Part shown: positions 38,470-47,556 of the stretch, one piece after another | Layout of the letters: each line of letters begins with the position of its first letter | Numbering within the stretch: the stretch's first letter is position 1 | Origin: Paraburkholderia ultramafica | Lineage (GTDB): Bacteria > Pseudomonadota > Gammaproteobacteria > Burkholderiales > Burkholderiaceae | Assembly: GCF_902859915.1 (NCBI RefSeq) | Contig: NZ_CADIKK010000008.1 | Span: 157,041 to 221,040 of the forward strand | DNA length: 64,000 bases | Direction of reading: 5' to 3' | The notes under the pieces: model-generated | Told to the model about the DNA's origin: nothing | The model's input: the letters and a program-made list of their open reading frames with translations, nothing else | The model's database searches: none | Program-made: the position numbers and the translations under genes

Positions 38470-38799
38470 ATGAAAGCTCTGCTCACGGTAGAAGAACTCT
38501 CCACATATCTCCACAAGTCTGTCGCCAGCATCCGAAGCGATGCCACGCGTAACCCGTCTTCGCTGCCACCGATTTGTCGGCTGCCAGGAACGAAACGGCT
38601 TCTCTGGCGCATCGAGGACGTCGAAGTTTGGATTGCCCGACACGTCTACGGCGACTCTGCGGCGGCACCAGTTCCGTCGAGTGACAGTGACGCCATGCCG
38701 AAGCGCGGAAGGCCCACCAAGGCCGAGCAGATTGCACGGCAACGCCAGCGCTCCCGAGAAACAGGCGCGAGTCATGTTGATGCATCCAGCGAGGCTTGA
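38470..38799 (+). CDS. AlpA-type helix-turn-helix regulator
   Basis: A 109-residue protein whose N-terminal 60 residues are a MerR/AlpA-like winged helix: LLTVEELSTYLHKSVASIRSD, then CRLPGTKRLLWRIEDVEVWI. The C-terminal half is basic (KRGRPTKAEQIARQRQRSR). AlpA proteins switch on excision or transfer genes in islands and prophages. It lies four bases upstream of the trfA-like gene and is probably co-transcribed, so a role in control of replication or excision is likely. Confidence 0.82.
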   Translation: MKALLTVEELSTYLHKSVASIRSDATRNPSSLPPICRLPGTKRLLWRIEDVEVWIARHVYGDSAAAPVPSSDSDAMPKRGRPTKAEQIARQRQRSRETGASHVDASSEA

Positions 38800-38802
38800 G
38801 CG

Positions 38803-39777
38803 ATGGGGGCACCAACATTGGCATTGGACGTGGCAGAGCCGTGCCAGACCTCGGCATCCACTGACCTGCTTGCGAAGATTCATCGCCGACATATCGAATG
38901 CGCGCTGGCCGACGCGCATTTGCCGCCTTGGCCGGAGCTGATGCGAGGCGTACCCAACGGCGTTCTCCGCACGGCATTGTTTGGGGCGATCAAGCGCGGT
39001 AAGCGCCGGTATATGGAGCGCGAACCCATCGCTTCCGTCAAGGGTGTGTCCGTCACTTACACCGGCCCACGGCTCGACCAATCCGATCTTGATGTATGGG
39101 AGGGCGCGCTGCACTTGGCGCGCTCGGTTAAGCTTGGCAACCGCGTTGAGTTTACGGAGAAGGGGTTTCTTCGCCTTATAGGGAGGGGGGGATCAAACGG
39201 CCACAACATCGGCAAAAGTAATCGCGTATGGCTGAGAAAGGTGCTTGCGAGATTGACAGCGACCGCCATCGAAATCACTCAGGGGCCCTACACCTACTGC
39301 GGGTCATTGATCGATGAGTATTTCCGCGACAGTTCTAACGGTCGCTATGTGTTGATCCTGAACCCGCGCATCAAAGTGATCTTCAACCACGGAGGCTGGA
39401 CAAGCGTCGACTGGAATATTCGCCACGCGTTAATTGGGCATCCGCTCGCACAATGGCTGCACGGGTTCTACTCGACACACGCCGTGCCGGTGCCATACAA
39501 AGCGGAGACATTGCATTTCCTGTGCGGAAGCGAGGCGGGAAAGAACGCACAAACCAGTGCGGAGCGGCACAAAGCCTTGCTTGATTGGATGGGCGATAGC
39601 CTCGTTCCAGCCTTTAGCGCACTGAAGCACCGCAGCGATGAGGCTGGGCAGCCGTTTTCATGGGAGATTAGCGGCGATGGTCTGGTGTTCGTGAGCCGGA
39701 CCCCATCGGCATCTCAACTTAAGCACGTGCGCTCAAAGGCTGCCGGCCGACAAAGAAAGGTGGACCGGATATGTTAG
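38803..39777 (+). CDS. trfA: TrfA-family plasmid replication initiator
   Basis: A 324-residue TrfA-like initiator. Recognisable blocks are LFGAIKRGKRRYMERE (about residue 60), YTGPRLDQSDLDVWEGALHL (about 85), LARLTATAIEITQGPYTYCGSLIDEYFRD (about 147 onward) and LAQWLHGFYSTHAVPVPYK (about 218). TrfA binds iterons as a monomer, melts the origin and recruits host DnaA and helicase. The iteron array about 400 bp downstream fits. Full length compared with the short TrfA form. This shows the island is an integrated replicon or a plasmid-derived element. Confidence 0.9.
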   Translation: MGAPTLALDVAEPCQTSASTDLLAKIHRRHIECALADAHLPPWPELMRGVPNGVLRTALFGAIKRGKRRYMEREPIASVKGVSVTYTGPRLDQSDLDVWEGALHLARSVKLGNRVEFTEKGFLRLIGRGGSNGHNIGKSNRVWLRKVLARLTATAIEITQGPYTYCGSLIDEYFRDSSNGRYVLILNPRIKVIFNHGGWTSVDWNIRHALIGHPLAQWLHGFYSTHAVPVPYKAETLHFLCGSEAGKNAQTSAERHKALLDWMGDSLVPAFSALKHRSDEAGQPFSWEISGDGLVFVSRTPSASQLKHVRSKAAGRQRKVDRIC

Positions 39778-39884
39778 TTCTCGAGCGCATCGAACCAAAC
39801 GGCGCTGAGACGCGGCTCCGCGATGCGTATCTTAGGTGCTTTCAATGGCGATCTAAATCCGACTTCCCTGACGGCGACGGATAA
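39771..39884 (+). CDS. Possible 37-residue ORF overlapping the trfA end
   Basis: An ATG inside the trfA stop region (ATATGTTAG) opens a 37-codon frame (MLVLERIEPNG...). The overlap of start with the preceding stop suggests coupling, but length and lack of similarity make it uncertain. Confidence 0.25.
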   Translation: MLVLERIEPNGAETRLRDAYLRCFQWRSKSDFPDGDG

Positions 39885-40164
39885 GCGGCAGTCAATTGTT
39901 CACCGCACCGCCACCGAATAGCGGGCGTGGGACCGGAAACGCTCGAGGTGAATGAAGACGAGGCAACCGTGCCACAGCAGCGCGGGTGCCTGTCGCTTCA
40001 GCTGTTCGTCGATCAGCCGCGGACTCTTGTGAGATTCCCGGAAGACCTTTGCGGCCGTGGCAGCCAGACGCCTACCCAGAACGGCGAAGCGAGATCGTAT
40101 CTGGCCGCGGCGGCGCAATAGAGCTTCCCAATACAGCGATTAAAGCTCTGTTTTGATCCGTGGC

Positions 40165-40370
40165 GCCGAGAGGTACAGAACCCGAAGGCGGGGGGGTATA
40201 GAGTCCGACGCCGGGAGTACAGAACCCGAGAACACGGGGTATAGACCACGCGGAAAGGGGGCATGGACCCCGAACTATCCACAGGAGAAATCGTCACAAC
40301 CCATTGAAATTTTGAAGATTTTTGGCCGAACCCAGCTTGCTCTAATCTGTCTTTAATCTCTTTCTAATCG
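40165..40370. other. Candidate iteron-type replication origin (oriV)
   Basis: Five degenerate copies of GTAYAGAACCCGA start at 40173, 40196, 40217, 40239 and 40261 (spacing 23, 21, 22, 22). They are followed by CTATCCACAG (40275-40284), close to a DnaA box, and then by an AT-rich tract (40300-40370) with repeated TTTAATCTCTTTCTAATC-like runs that could be the unwinding element. Spacing of about 22 bp, one to two helical turns, is typical of TrfA iterons such as those of RK2. It lies just downstream of the trfA-like gene. Confidence 0.78.
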
Positions 40371-41013
40371 GACCGAGAAGAACAACACAAGGACCTGCAT
40401 ACGGACCTCCCTGCTGACCACCTACGGCATTGGCGCGCTGTTGTGAGCGGATGACCGGTCAAGGGCGCGCAGCGGCCCGTTTCGCTGGCGCTGCCCGCAA
40501 CGTAGCGAGGACACAGGCCAAGAGGGGCGAATTCTTTATTCTGGAAGGGTGGTTCAGCCTTGCAGCGTAGCTGTAGGAAGTAGGTTTTTTTCAATGCCCC
40601 CGAGCGTGCCCGATGCGGTGCGGGGGCAACACCCGCGGAGTTGTGTCGTTTTCGCGAGCGCGAAAGCCAGAGGGAGGCGCATGCGGCGCAACAGGCCCAT
40701 ATAATCCTACGCATACCGACGCTTGACGACGATCGGTGCTGCCCCCGCGAAGCAAGCAAATTTCGACTTCGCACGACCGCCCTTGGGTATGTGAGAGCGA
40801 GACGATATCCCGAAGGGCTGCCGAAGAATTGCGAGTACGCGAGCGGCCATAAGCAGTCGGTCGTTGCTGATGCCGAAAGCAGTCAGTAGCGCACCGGCGA
40901 ATCGAAGATGCGCTCGGCATAGGCCACGAGCAAAATCGTCAATGATGGAAAGCACAACAAAAAGCGAGGGAACCAGAAATGACCTACAAGATTCGGCGCT
41001 CGGGGGGCCGTGC
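40371..41013. other. Gene-free region between the origin and the RloC-like gene
   Basis: No supported gene. It includes a GC-rich patch around 40590-40640 and a TATAAT at about 40699-40704 that could serve the RloC-like gene downstream. Short open frames on both strands do not resemble proteins. Confidence 0.35.
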
Positions 41014-43308
41014 ATGAGCCTCGATCGCATCCAGCTGCTTCGGAACGTCGGGCAATTCGACTCGGTGAATGAGGGGGCTCAACTCCCGCTCACTCGCTTG
41101 GCGCTGATCTACGCCGAAAACGGCCGTGGAAAGACAACCCTCGCCTCCATCCTGCGATCGGCAGGCACAGGCAACGCTCAGCTTATAACCGAGCGCCATC
41201 GTCTTGGGGCGCAGCGTCCTCCGCACCTGGTCCTGGCTCCTCGGGCGGGCCCGCCGCTCGTCTTCCAGAACGGTGCATGGTCAACCACGCTGCCCGATAT
41301 CGCAGTCTTCGATGATCACTTTGTCGCGCAGAACGTCTGCGCAGGAGTCGAGATCGGAACCTCACACCGGCAGAACCTGCATGAGCTGATTCTGGGCGCG
41401 CAGGGCGTTGCGTTGAACGCCGCCTTACAAGTCCACGTGGCTCGTATCGAGGAGCACAACCGGACTTTGCGCGCGCTCAGCGATGCGATTCCGGCGGAAG
41501 CGCGTGGCGCCATGACAGTGGATGCGTTTTGCGCTTTAGCCGCACGGGCCGACATCGACGGCGAGATCCAGGAGGCGGAGCGCAACTTGGCAGCGGCCCA
41601 GTCGGCCGATGCCGTGCGGCAGGCCGAGACGTTTAGCGCGTTCAGTTTGCCTGCCTTCGACACCCAGAGTATCGACGCACTTCTCGCCCGCACGCTGCCT
41701 GATCTTGAGGCCGCCGCCGCCGCCGGCGTCCATGCCCATCTGACTAAGCTCGGTCAAGAAGGCGCCACGTGGGTCAGTGATGGCGTTCGGAGCGTCTCTG
41801 GCGTTTCCGCCGGCCTAGACCACGAGATCTGCCCGTTCTGCGCTCAGGACCTGGCCGGCTCGCCGCTATTGCGCCACTACCAAGCGTATTTCAGTGCGGC
41901 CTACGACGGGTTGAAGCGCAATGTAGCGCAGCAGATCGAGACGTTGAACAACACTCATGGTGGACTTGCAGCTCTCACCTTTGAACGGTCTGTGCGTGAA
42001 GCGGAGCAGCGCCGCACCTTTTGGGGCGCCTTCCTGCAGGCGCCGGAGATCATTGTCGACACCGCAGTGCTGACAAGTGCTTGGGCTGAGGCACGCGACG
42101 CGGTCGCAGATGCGCTCACTGCAAAGCAAGCCGCGCCTCTGGAAGTCAGCATGCTGCCCGAAGTCGCGCTGGCCGCCATCGCGGCCTATGAGGCGGCCAA
42201 GGTGGACATCACCGTTTGCTCGGACTCCCTGTTGGCCTGCAATGCCCAGATCGCACTCGTCAAAGAGCGCGCGGCCACGGCCAACGTGGCAGCACTGATC
42301 TCCGATCTGACGAGGCTTAGAAGCACCCGAGCGCGTCATTCAGCGGCTGTGGCGCCGCACTGCGCGGCGTACCTTGCAGAGAAGGGGGCGAAGACCCAAA
42401 CCGAAGGTCTGAGAGAGCAGGCGCGCGACGCGCTCAACAATTACCGACGGAACATCTTTCCGGCTTACCAGGGGGTGATCAACCAGTACCTTGGTCGCTT
42501 CAATGCCGGGTTTCGCCTTGACCAAGTCGACTCAGTAAATACACGCGGGGGTTCGGCCTGCTCGTACAGCGTCTTGATCAACAACGCAGCGGTGCCCCAG
42601 ACGGCCGATGCGGGTCCTTCGTTTCGCAACACGCTCAGCGCCGGGGATCGTAATGCACTTGCGCTTGCGTTCTTCTTCGCTTCACTAGAGCAGGACCAGC
42701 AGCTCGCGCGGAAGATCGTTGTCATCGATGACCCCATGACAAGCCTCGATGAGCATCGTTCGTTGACCACCGTGCAGGAGTTGCGTCGGCTGCTTCCGCG
42801 CGTTGCACAAGTGATCGTGCTTTCGCATTCGAAGCCCTTTCTATGCAACCTGTGGGAGGGCGCGAGCATAGCCGACCGCACTGCCATCAGGCTTGTTCGC
42901 GCGGCAGCGGGCTCGACATTCGCCCCTTGGGATGTCCGTCAAGACTGCATCACGGAGCATGATCGGCGTCACGAGCTCGTGACTGACTATCTGCAAGCCG
43001 CCGATCCGGCTGTCGAACGCCAGGTAGCTGCTGCCTTGCGCCCGATCCTCGAGGCGTTTGCGCGCGTTGCATATCCCACCACATTCCAGCCAGGCGGCCT
43101 GCTTGGACCCTTCATCGGCATCTGCGAGCAACGGGTAAACACGCCGGATCAGATCTTGGGACAGACCGACATCGCGGAGCTTCGGGCGCTGCTGGACTAT
43201 GCCAACCTGTTCCACCACGACAGCAACCCGGCATGGGCAACGCAAGTCATCAATGACCAGGCGCTCGTCAACTTCGCCCAGCGCACGCTGGCGTTTGCCA
43301 GACGGTAG
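41014..43308 (+). CDS. RloC/PrrC-like AAA ATPase with zinc hook (putative anticodon-nuclease-type defence protein)
   Basis: A 764-residue SMC/Rad50-like ATPase of the AAA_13 group. Walker A is ENGRGKTT (residues 35-42). A long helical region carries a zinc-hook-like CPFC (about 273-276). Walker B is KIVVIDDPMTSLD (about 568), followed by the H-loop VIVLSHSKPF. The C-terminus has RPILEAF (R-x3-E, about 676) and a downstream FHHDSNP (about 733), which could be the Arg-Glu-His set of PrrC/RloC anticodon nucleases. RloC cuts tRNA when phage or DNA damage is sensed. Start MSLDRIQLL; upstream codons are unlike the family. The nuclease triad is inference. Confidence 0.72.
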   Translation: MSLDRIQLLRNVGQFDSVNEGAQLPLTRLALIYAENGRGKTTLASILRSAGTGNAQLITERHRLGAQRPPHLVLAPRAGPPLVFQNGAWSTTLPDIAVFDDHFVAQNVCAGVEIGTSHRQNLHELILGAQGVALNAALQVHVARIEEHNRTLRALSDAIPAEARGAMTVDAFCALAARADIDGEIQEAERNLAAAQSADAVRQAETFSAFSLPAFDTQSIDALLARTLPDLEAAAAAGVHAHLTKLGQEGATWVSDGVRSVSGVSAGLDHEICPFCAQDLAGSPLLRHYQAYFSAAYDGLKRNVAQQIETLNNTHGGLAALTFERSVREAEQRRTFWGAFLQAPEIIVDTAVLTSAWAEARDAVADALTAKQAAPLEVSMLPEVALAAIAAYEAAKVDITVCSDSLLACNAQIALVKERAATANVAALISDLTRLRSTRARHSAAVAPHCAAYLAEKGAKTQTEGLREQARDALNNYRRNIFPAYQGVINQYLGRFNAGFRLDQVDSVNTRGGSACSYSVLINNAAVPQTADAGPSFRNTLSAGDRNALALAFFFASLEQDQQLARKIVVIDDPMTSLDEHRSLTTVQELRRLLPRVAQVIVLSHSKPFLCNLWEGASIADRTAIRLVRAAAGSTFAPWDVRQDCITEHDRRHELVTDYLQAADPAVERQVAAALRPILEAFARVAYPTTFQPGGLLGPFIGICEQRVNTPDQILGQTDIAELRALLDYANLFHHDSNPAWATQVINDQALVNFAQRTLAFARR

Positions 43309-43587
43309 GCGCGCCGTCAAACGTTGCCTGGAAGCTATGGACACGTACTGACATGCCCAGTTAGCAGATCACGGCCTTTCTCTGCCTGCTGATCCGCAAA
43401 CTTCATTAGGTTTTTAGGATGCATGAGTCCGGAAAAGACGGTATGGCTCGGGACAAGATCAGGATGCGGCGACGGTCCGGTCCAGCTAGAGGGCGTGCGT
43501 CCGGCACGGGGCGAAAAGGGACTGCAACGAAATGCCTGCGGGGTGTGACTGGCGATAATACGGTATGACTTGGGAGACTTGATTAAC

Positions 43588-44997
43588 GTGAGCGATGATT
43601 ACTTTGGCGGCCGAGAACCGTGGATTCCCGAGCACGGATATGTGCTGACAGTCACACCCGAGCGATTTGAGGAGCTTGAGAATGATCGATTTCCAACTGG
43701 AGGCTGTAGTCAAGGCATCCGGGAGATTCCCCGTGCTTTGCTCCGCAAGGGGATGCTGTGTTTCATTTGCACGCGGCGCGGTCAGATTGCATACGTAGCG
43801 CGTAGCGTTGTACGTTACTCTTCCGAATCTGGAAAAGACAGGCTTGATATCTGGAATCTAGAAGCCCTTCCTGAGCCAGTTTCGATCTCGGCCATCAAGA
43901 AAAGACTCAAGGGGAAACAGGCATGGCGTGCACGCAAGGCGCTCGACGGTGGGCACATCTCTGCGTCCGCCTTCGAAGCCGTCATGAACGCATTGCGCGA
44001 TATAGACCAAAATGCTTTTGCAGTTGCCAATAGCCTGGTTGATCGCACAACGGGCTCACCCGATCCCACCCTGACGTCGGGCAGGATGAACTGGGCATAT
44101 CAGCGCGACGCCGTAGTGACGTCTCTCGAAATCGCTGGTATTCCAAAAAACCACCTGCACATTGCGCCTCAAGTCACGGATGACTCAGTTGAAGGTGTGC
44201 GCTCAATCTTCGACAGCGAAGAACAAATGACCACTATCGAGGACCTCGCGATTCTCCAGGATCTTGATGCAGGTGGCGAGGGTTGGGAATACATCAAGCG
44301 TCAACGTTACCCGGCGAAGCTCTTCGTCTACAACGAGACCAAGTTGACAGTAATTCTTGCGAACAAGATGCCGATTGAGCATCAACTCGGCGTTGACCTT
44401 ATTTACGTGAATGAGACACTCAAGGCGGCCGTGTTCGTTCAGTACAAGATGTTTCGAGGCGTAGACGGGGAGGATGGGTATCGCCCCGAGAAGAACCTGG
44501 CCCGTGAGATCGATCGGATGGACGCGCTTGCCGCGAGCCTCGCCACGGCAGGGCATGATGAGTCGTGCGACGGTTACCGATTCGGCTCGGACCCGTTTTT
44601 CATGAAGTTTTGCAAAAAGCTTCTCACGCACCAGGACTCAGGTCATGTGCCTGGCATGTATGTGCCCCTTAGTTTCTGGAAGCGACTAATCAAGTCGCCG
44701 GCAGCAAAAGGGAGGAACAGAGGCACCGTCGTATACCCTGAGACGTTCCAGCGTCGCTACTTTACGCCGACCCATTTTATCGACATGGTCGGGCGTGGAT
44801 GGATCGGTACCACGTGCATGCAAACTGATCTGATTGTGCCTTATCTCAAGGCGGCAATCGAAGGAAAGAAGACGGTGGTGCTTGCTGTGCAATCTCCTGT
44901 ACTGCCTCCCAGTGAAGATGGAGGCGAGCCGAAGCGTTTGCCGCGAGTGCGCAAGGTTATGTATCCCGGCAGGAGAAAGCGGTTCGAGGTAATCTGA
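43588..44997 (+). CDS. Unknown protein with a PD-(D/E)XK-like signature
   Basis: A 469-residue protein I do not recognise. The mid-region reads GVDLIYVNETLKAAVFVQYKM (about residues 273-293), an Asp followed about 18 residues later by Q-Y-K, as in divergent PD-(D/E)XK nucleases. The rest is mixed alpha/beta with no membrane segment. The start is uncertain (TTG 43570 or GTG 43588); GTG is preferred, with GGAG 11 bases ahead. It follows the RloC-like gene on the same strand after 280 bp and may form a module with it. Confidence 0.6.
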   Translation: MSDDYFGGREPWIPEHGYVLTVTPERFEELENDRFPTGGCSQGIREIPRALLRKGMLCFICTRRGQIAYVARSVVRYSSESGKDRLDIWNLEALPEPVSISAIKKRLKGKQAWRARKALDGGHISASAFEAVMNALRDIDQNAFAVANSLVDRTTGSPDPTLTSGRMNWAYQRDAVVTSLEIAGIPKNHLHIAPQVTDDSVEGVRSIFDSEEQMTTIEDLAILQDLDAGGEGWEYIKRQRYPAKLFVYNETKLTVILANKMPIEHQLGVDLIYVNETLKAAVFVQYKMFRGVDGEDGYRPEKNLAREIDRMDALAASLATAGHDESCDGYRFGSDPFFMKFCKKLLTHQDSGHVPGMYVPLSFWKRLIKSPAAKGRNRGTVVYPETFQRRYFTPTHFIDMVGRGWIGTTCMQTDLIVPYLKAAIEGKKTVVLAVQSPVLPPSEDGGEPKRLPRVRKVMYPGRRKRFEVI

Positions 44998-45097
44998 ATA
45001 CCGAAGGCGTTGTGCGAAGGGTGGAGGCGCCTCCAAACTGCTTTCAAAAGACAATGCCCGGGTGTCCCTAGCGTTTGATTTCCAGCAGCTTCATGAC

Positions 45098-45257
45098 CTG
45101 TGGCAGCAATTTTTCACTTACTCGGCACGGTATTCACTTTCTGTGACGTCCAACAACATCCTGCTTGGCGATGCCTCGGATTTTCACTGGTGAAAATGAA
45201 TCGGTCGGCACCGAAGGTTGTGACACTTCGATTTTCACTGGTGAAAATCGAACCGAC
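45098..45257 (+). repeat. Left 160-bp direct repeat with two palindromes
   Basis: Matches 47396-47556 at about three quarters of positions (by eye). Both copies carry two copies of the perfect palindrome ATTTTCACTGGTGAAAAT, here at 45180-45197 and 45231-45248, exactly 51 bp apart as in the right copy, and both begin with CTGTGGCAGC then TTTTTCACTTACT. It lies just upstream of the two-gene TM/radical SAM operon. Confidence 0.88.
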
Positions 45258-45425
45258 TCCGACGAAGCGTGCATCTGCGCCGTCGCGGGGCACACGCGCT
45301 ATTGTTCCACGGTTTCTGTGAGACATTGAAATGACGCGGAGAGTACCTAGCGGCTTGGCGTTGGTGTACCCTCTGCGCCATTACAGATATGAGCAAGGGC
45401 GGACACGGCCCCATCCCCAACATCC

Positions 45426-46292
45426 ATGGCGCATTCCAATCGAGTATTTCTTCACCGCACCCTTGTTGCTTGCGAACTTATCATTTTCATCATCGCGGTG
45501 GGGACCGCCTATCTGAGTCAGAACAGCCAGTGGCCGATGTTCTTTACGCTCTCGGCTCTCGCCTTCGTGCTTTTTGCGGGCATAAAGCTGCTCGGAGCTC
45601 GCCCCGCATTGATGGAAATTTTATTGCGCGAAGATCTTGCAGCCAAGATCGCGGCATCGGCCATCCCACAGGGTGTAGTTGATTACTTTGATATGCAGAA
45701 GTCAGCCGACCAGGATCGCCGTAACCGCACGACCCAAAATGAGGTTGCTGCCGCCACTGGTATGTGGTTGTGCGCGAACTCGGGAGCATCCTATCTCGAC
45801 CCGGGCGTCTATCGGCATTGGCCGGGGGTGGAACGGCGTCTCAAGGACGGCGTGGAATTTCGTGTCGTGCTTCTTGATCCATTCTCGGCTGAGAAGGGTT
45901 TTCGAAATAGGCTCAATGTCGACGGCGAGCGGTTCGATTCCAAATTGAACGTGCCAGGGCTGATCAAGCTGTACAACACTTATCCAACGCTTGATGTACG
46001 GTTTGTTCGCTACGGCATGCACGCCACAGTCTTCGCTACTGCGGCGACCATGTTCATCGACCCATATCACGTAGGCGTCGTCGACAACCGCATCGAAAAC
46101 CGAAGCATTTGCTTACAGGTCAAGCCCGCAACCCCTGCCGAAGGGGTGGGGCTATATCGTCTGTTTAAAGGTCATCTGGATACCCTTTGGCGATCCGGAG
46201 CATCCTTCGAAGAGTGGGTTGAGGAGTCAAGGAAACTGAAGCTACTTCCGGAGAACATACCTGCGCTTAAGCCCCGCCAGTACACGGTCTAG
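45426..46292 (+). CDS. Membrane-anchored protein of unknown function, possible PLD-like domain
   Basis: A 288-residue protein. Residues 10-32 and 38-56 are two closely spaced transmembrane helices; the remaining 230 residues are cytoplasmic. The soluble part has alternating helices and strands with EFRVVLLDPFSAEKGF (about residue 143), VRFVRYGMHATVFA (about 193) and MFIDPYHVGVVDNR (about 208). This pattern resembles phospholipase D-fold sensor domains, but no HKD catalytic motif is present, so it may be an inactive or binding domain. It ends 11 bp before the radical SAM gene and so probably works with it. Confidence 0.65.
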   Translation: MAHSNRVFLHRTLVACELIIFIIAVGTAYLSQNSQWPMFFTLSALAFVLFAGIKLLGARPALMEILLREDLAAKIAASAIPQGVVDYFDMQKSADQDRRNRTTQNEVAAATGMWLCANSGASYLDPGVYRHWPGVERRLKDGVEFRVVLLDPFSAEKGFRNRLNVDGERFDSKLNVPGLIKLYNTYPTLDVRFVRYGMHATVFATAATMFIDPYHVGVVDNRIENRSICLQVKPATPAEGVGLYRLFKGHLDTLWRSGASFEEWVEESRKLKLLPENIPALKPRQYTV

Positions 46293-46303
46293 GTTGATCT
46301 CTT

Positions 46304-47167
46304 GTGACGGCTGATTTCAACGCACGTGCGACTCGGGTCGTACTGAACTTCTCTCATCGCTGCGCGCTCAATTGCGAATGGTGCTACGTGCCATTCGAAA
46401 CCACCCGAGCTCAGCGGCACGTGGTCACAGGGATCGTAGATCGGATTGCATCGCTGCGATTCCAAACAATTACGTTCGGTGGCGGCGACCCCTTCCAGTA
46501 TCCATACATCAGAGACCTGGCTGAACGGGCAAAGGCAGCAGGGCTGATCGTTCATATCGACACCCACGGTAAATCACTGACGCAGTCGCTGGCAAACAGA
46601 CAGCTAGTCAGCAAGACCATCGATCTGATCGGCCTGCCACTCGACGGCCCTAACTCGAATGTGCACGACGACATGAGGAGCTCGTCTGGGCATTTCGACA
46701 TCGTGATGAGGCGCCTCCGTTGGCTCAACAGCATCGGTGCCCAATTCAAGATCAATACGGTAGTTTCTCGGCGCAACGTCGACTCGCTCGCGGAACTGGC
46801 CATGCACGTGCGTGATCTCGCGCCCTGGCGCTGGAGCATTTACCAGTACATGTCTCTAGGCCCGGGTGCTCGTGTATCAACGGTACACTCGTTGGAGTTA
46901 GCAGAGTTCCATTCGGCGATCAGTCGTTTGAGGGAGAAGTTGGGCTCCCAGAATGAGTCGCTCATTGAAGTCTCCGACAAAGATAGCCGACGCCTGACGT
47001 ACCCGATTGTTCACCACGATGGAACTGTGTTCGTTCATTCGAAAGAACGGGTTGATTCTCTTCAGCATGTCTGCTCGATCTTCGATCCACAAGCCCGGCA
47101 GGCGATTGACGAGATATGCGGCGCGGAGCGAGCTGCTGCTGTGACCCGTTATTTGGCCATCCGATAA
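46304..47167 (+). CDS. Viperin-like radical SAM enzyme
   Basis: A 287-residue radical SAM protein: cluster motif CALNCEWC (C20, C24, C27), GGGDP (59-63) at the SAM amino-group site (normally GGE), FKINTVVSRRN (148-158) and PWRWSIYQYMSLGPGA (174-189). The KINTVV...N and RW..(Y/F)Q blocks and spacing resemble viperins, which make chain-terminating 3'-deoxy-3',4'-didehydro-nucleotides against viruses. The C-terminus (YPIVHHDGTVFVHSK) also lines up loosely. GTG start at 46304 with no early ATG. No nucleotide kinase lies next to it. MoaA- or HpnH-like enzymes are the alternative. Confidence 0.7.
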   Translation: MTADFNARATRVVLNFSHRCALNCEWCYVPFETTRAQRHVVTGIVDRIASLRFQTITFGGGDPFQYPYIRDLAERAKAAGLIVHIDTHGKSLTQSLANRQLVSKTIDLIGLPLDGPNSNVHDDMRSSSGHFDIVMRRLRWLNSIGAQFKINTVVSRRNVDSLAELAMHVRDLAPWRWSIYQYMSLGPGARVSTVHSLELAEFHSAISRLREKLGSQNESLIEVSDKDSRRLTYPIVHHDGTVFVHSKERVDSLQHVCSIFDPQARQAIDEICGAERAAAVTRYLAIR

Positions 47168-47395
47168 ATAGTAGTGGTTGAAGGCTGGTACGGTGAGGGA
47201 ATGCGGCCTGTTCGCAAACTCCACCGAATACCAGACATTCAGCCGGCTTCGCCGACGGACCGCTCAGGGTTGCTAGCCACCCGACTAAGCCGTCGACTGA
47301 GCGTGTCCCAGCGCCGTAGAGCGGCCGAATCTCAGGTAACGCCCGGTCATGCCGGGTGTTTGTTTCCATCATGAACAGCCAGATTTCTTCACTAT

Positions 47396-47556
47396 CTGTG
47401 GCAGCGATTTTTCACTTACTTGGCGCGGTTTTTACTTTCTCTGGCACCCGACGACATCCCGTCTCGCGATGCCTCAGATTTTCACTGGTGAAAATAAACC
47501 GGTCGGCATCGATGATCATGACGCTTCGATTTTCACTGGTGAAAATCGAGCCGACT
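47396..47556 (+). repeat. Right 160-bp direct repeat with two palindromes
   Basis: Partner of 45098-45257. The palindromes lie at 47478-47495 and 47529-47546, again 51 bp apart, and the start-to-second-palindrome distance is 133 bp in both copies. Flanks a 2.1-kb two-gene segment. Confidence 0.88.

Noticed and set aside
40173..40284. Regular repeats considered as a CRISPR array
   Set aside because: Repeat units are degenerate, with 21-23 bp periods and no spacers; iterons next to an initiator gene fit better. No cas genes seen anywhere in the window.
43309..43587. A gene between the RloC-like and nuclease-like genes
   Set aside because: No frame with support; treated as spacer.
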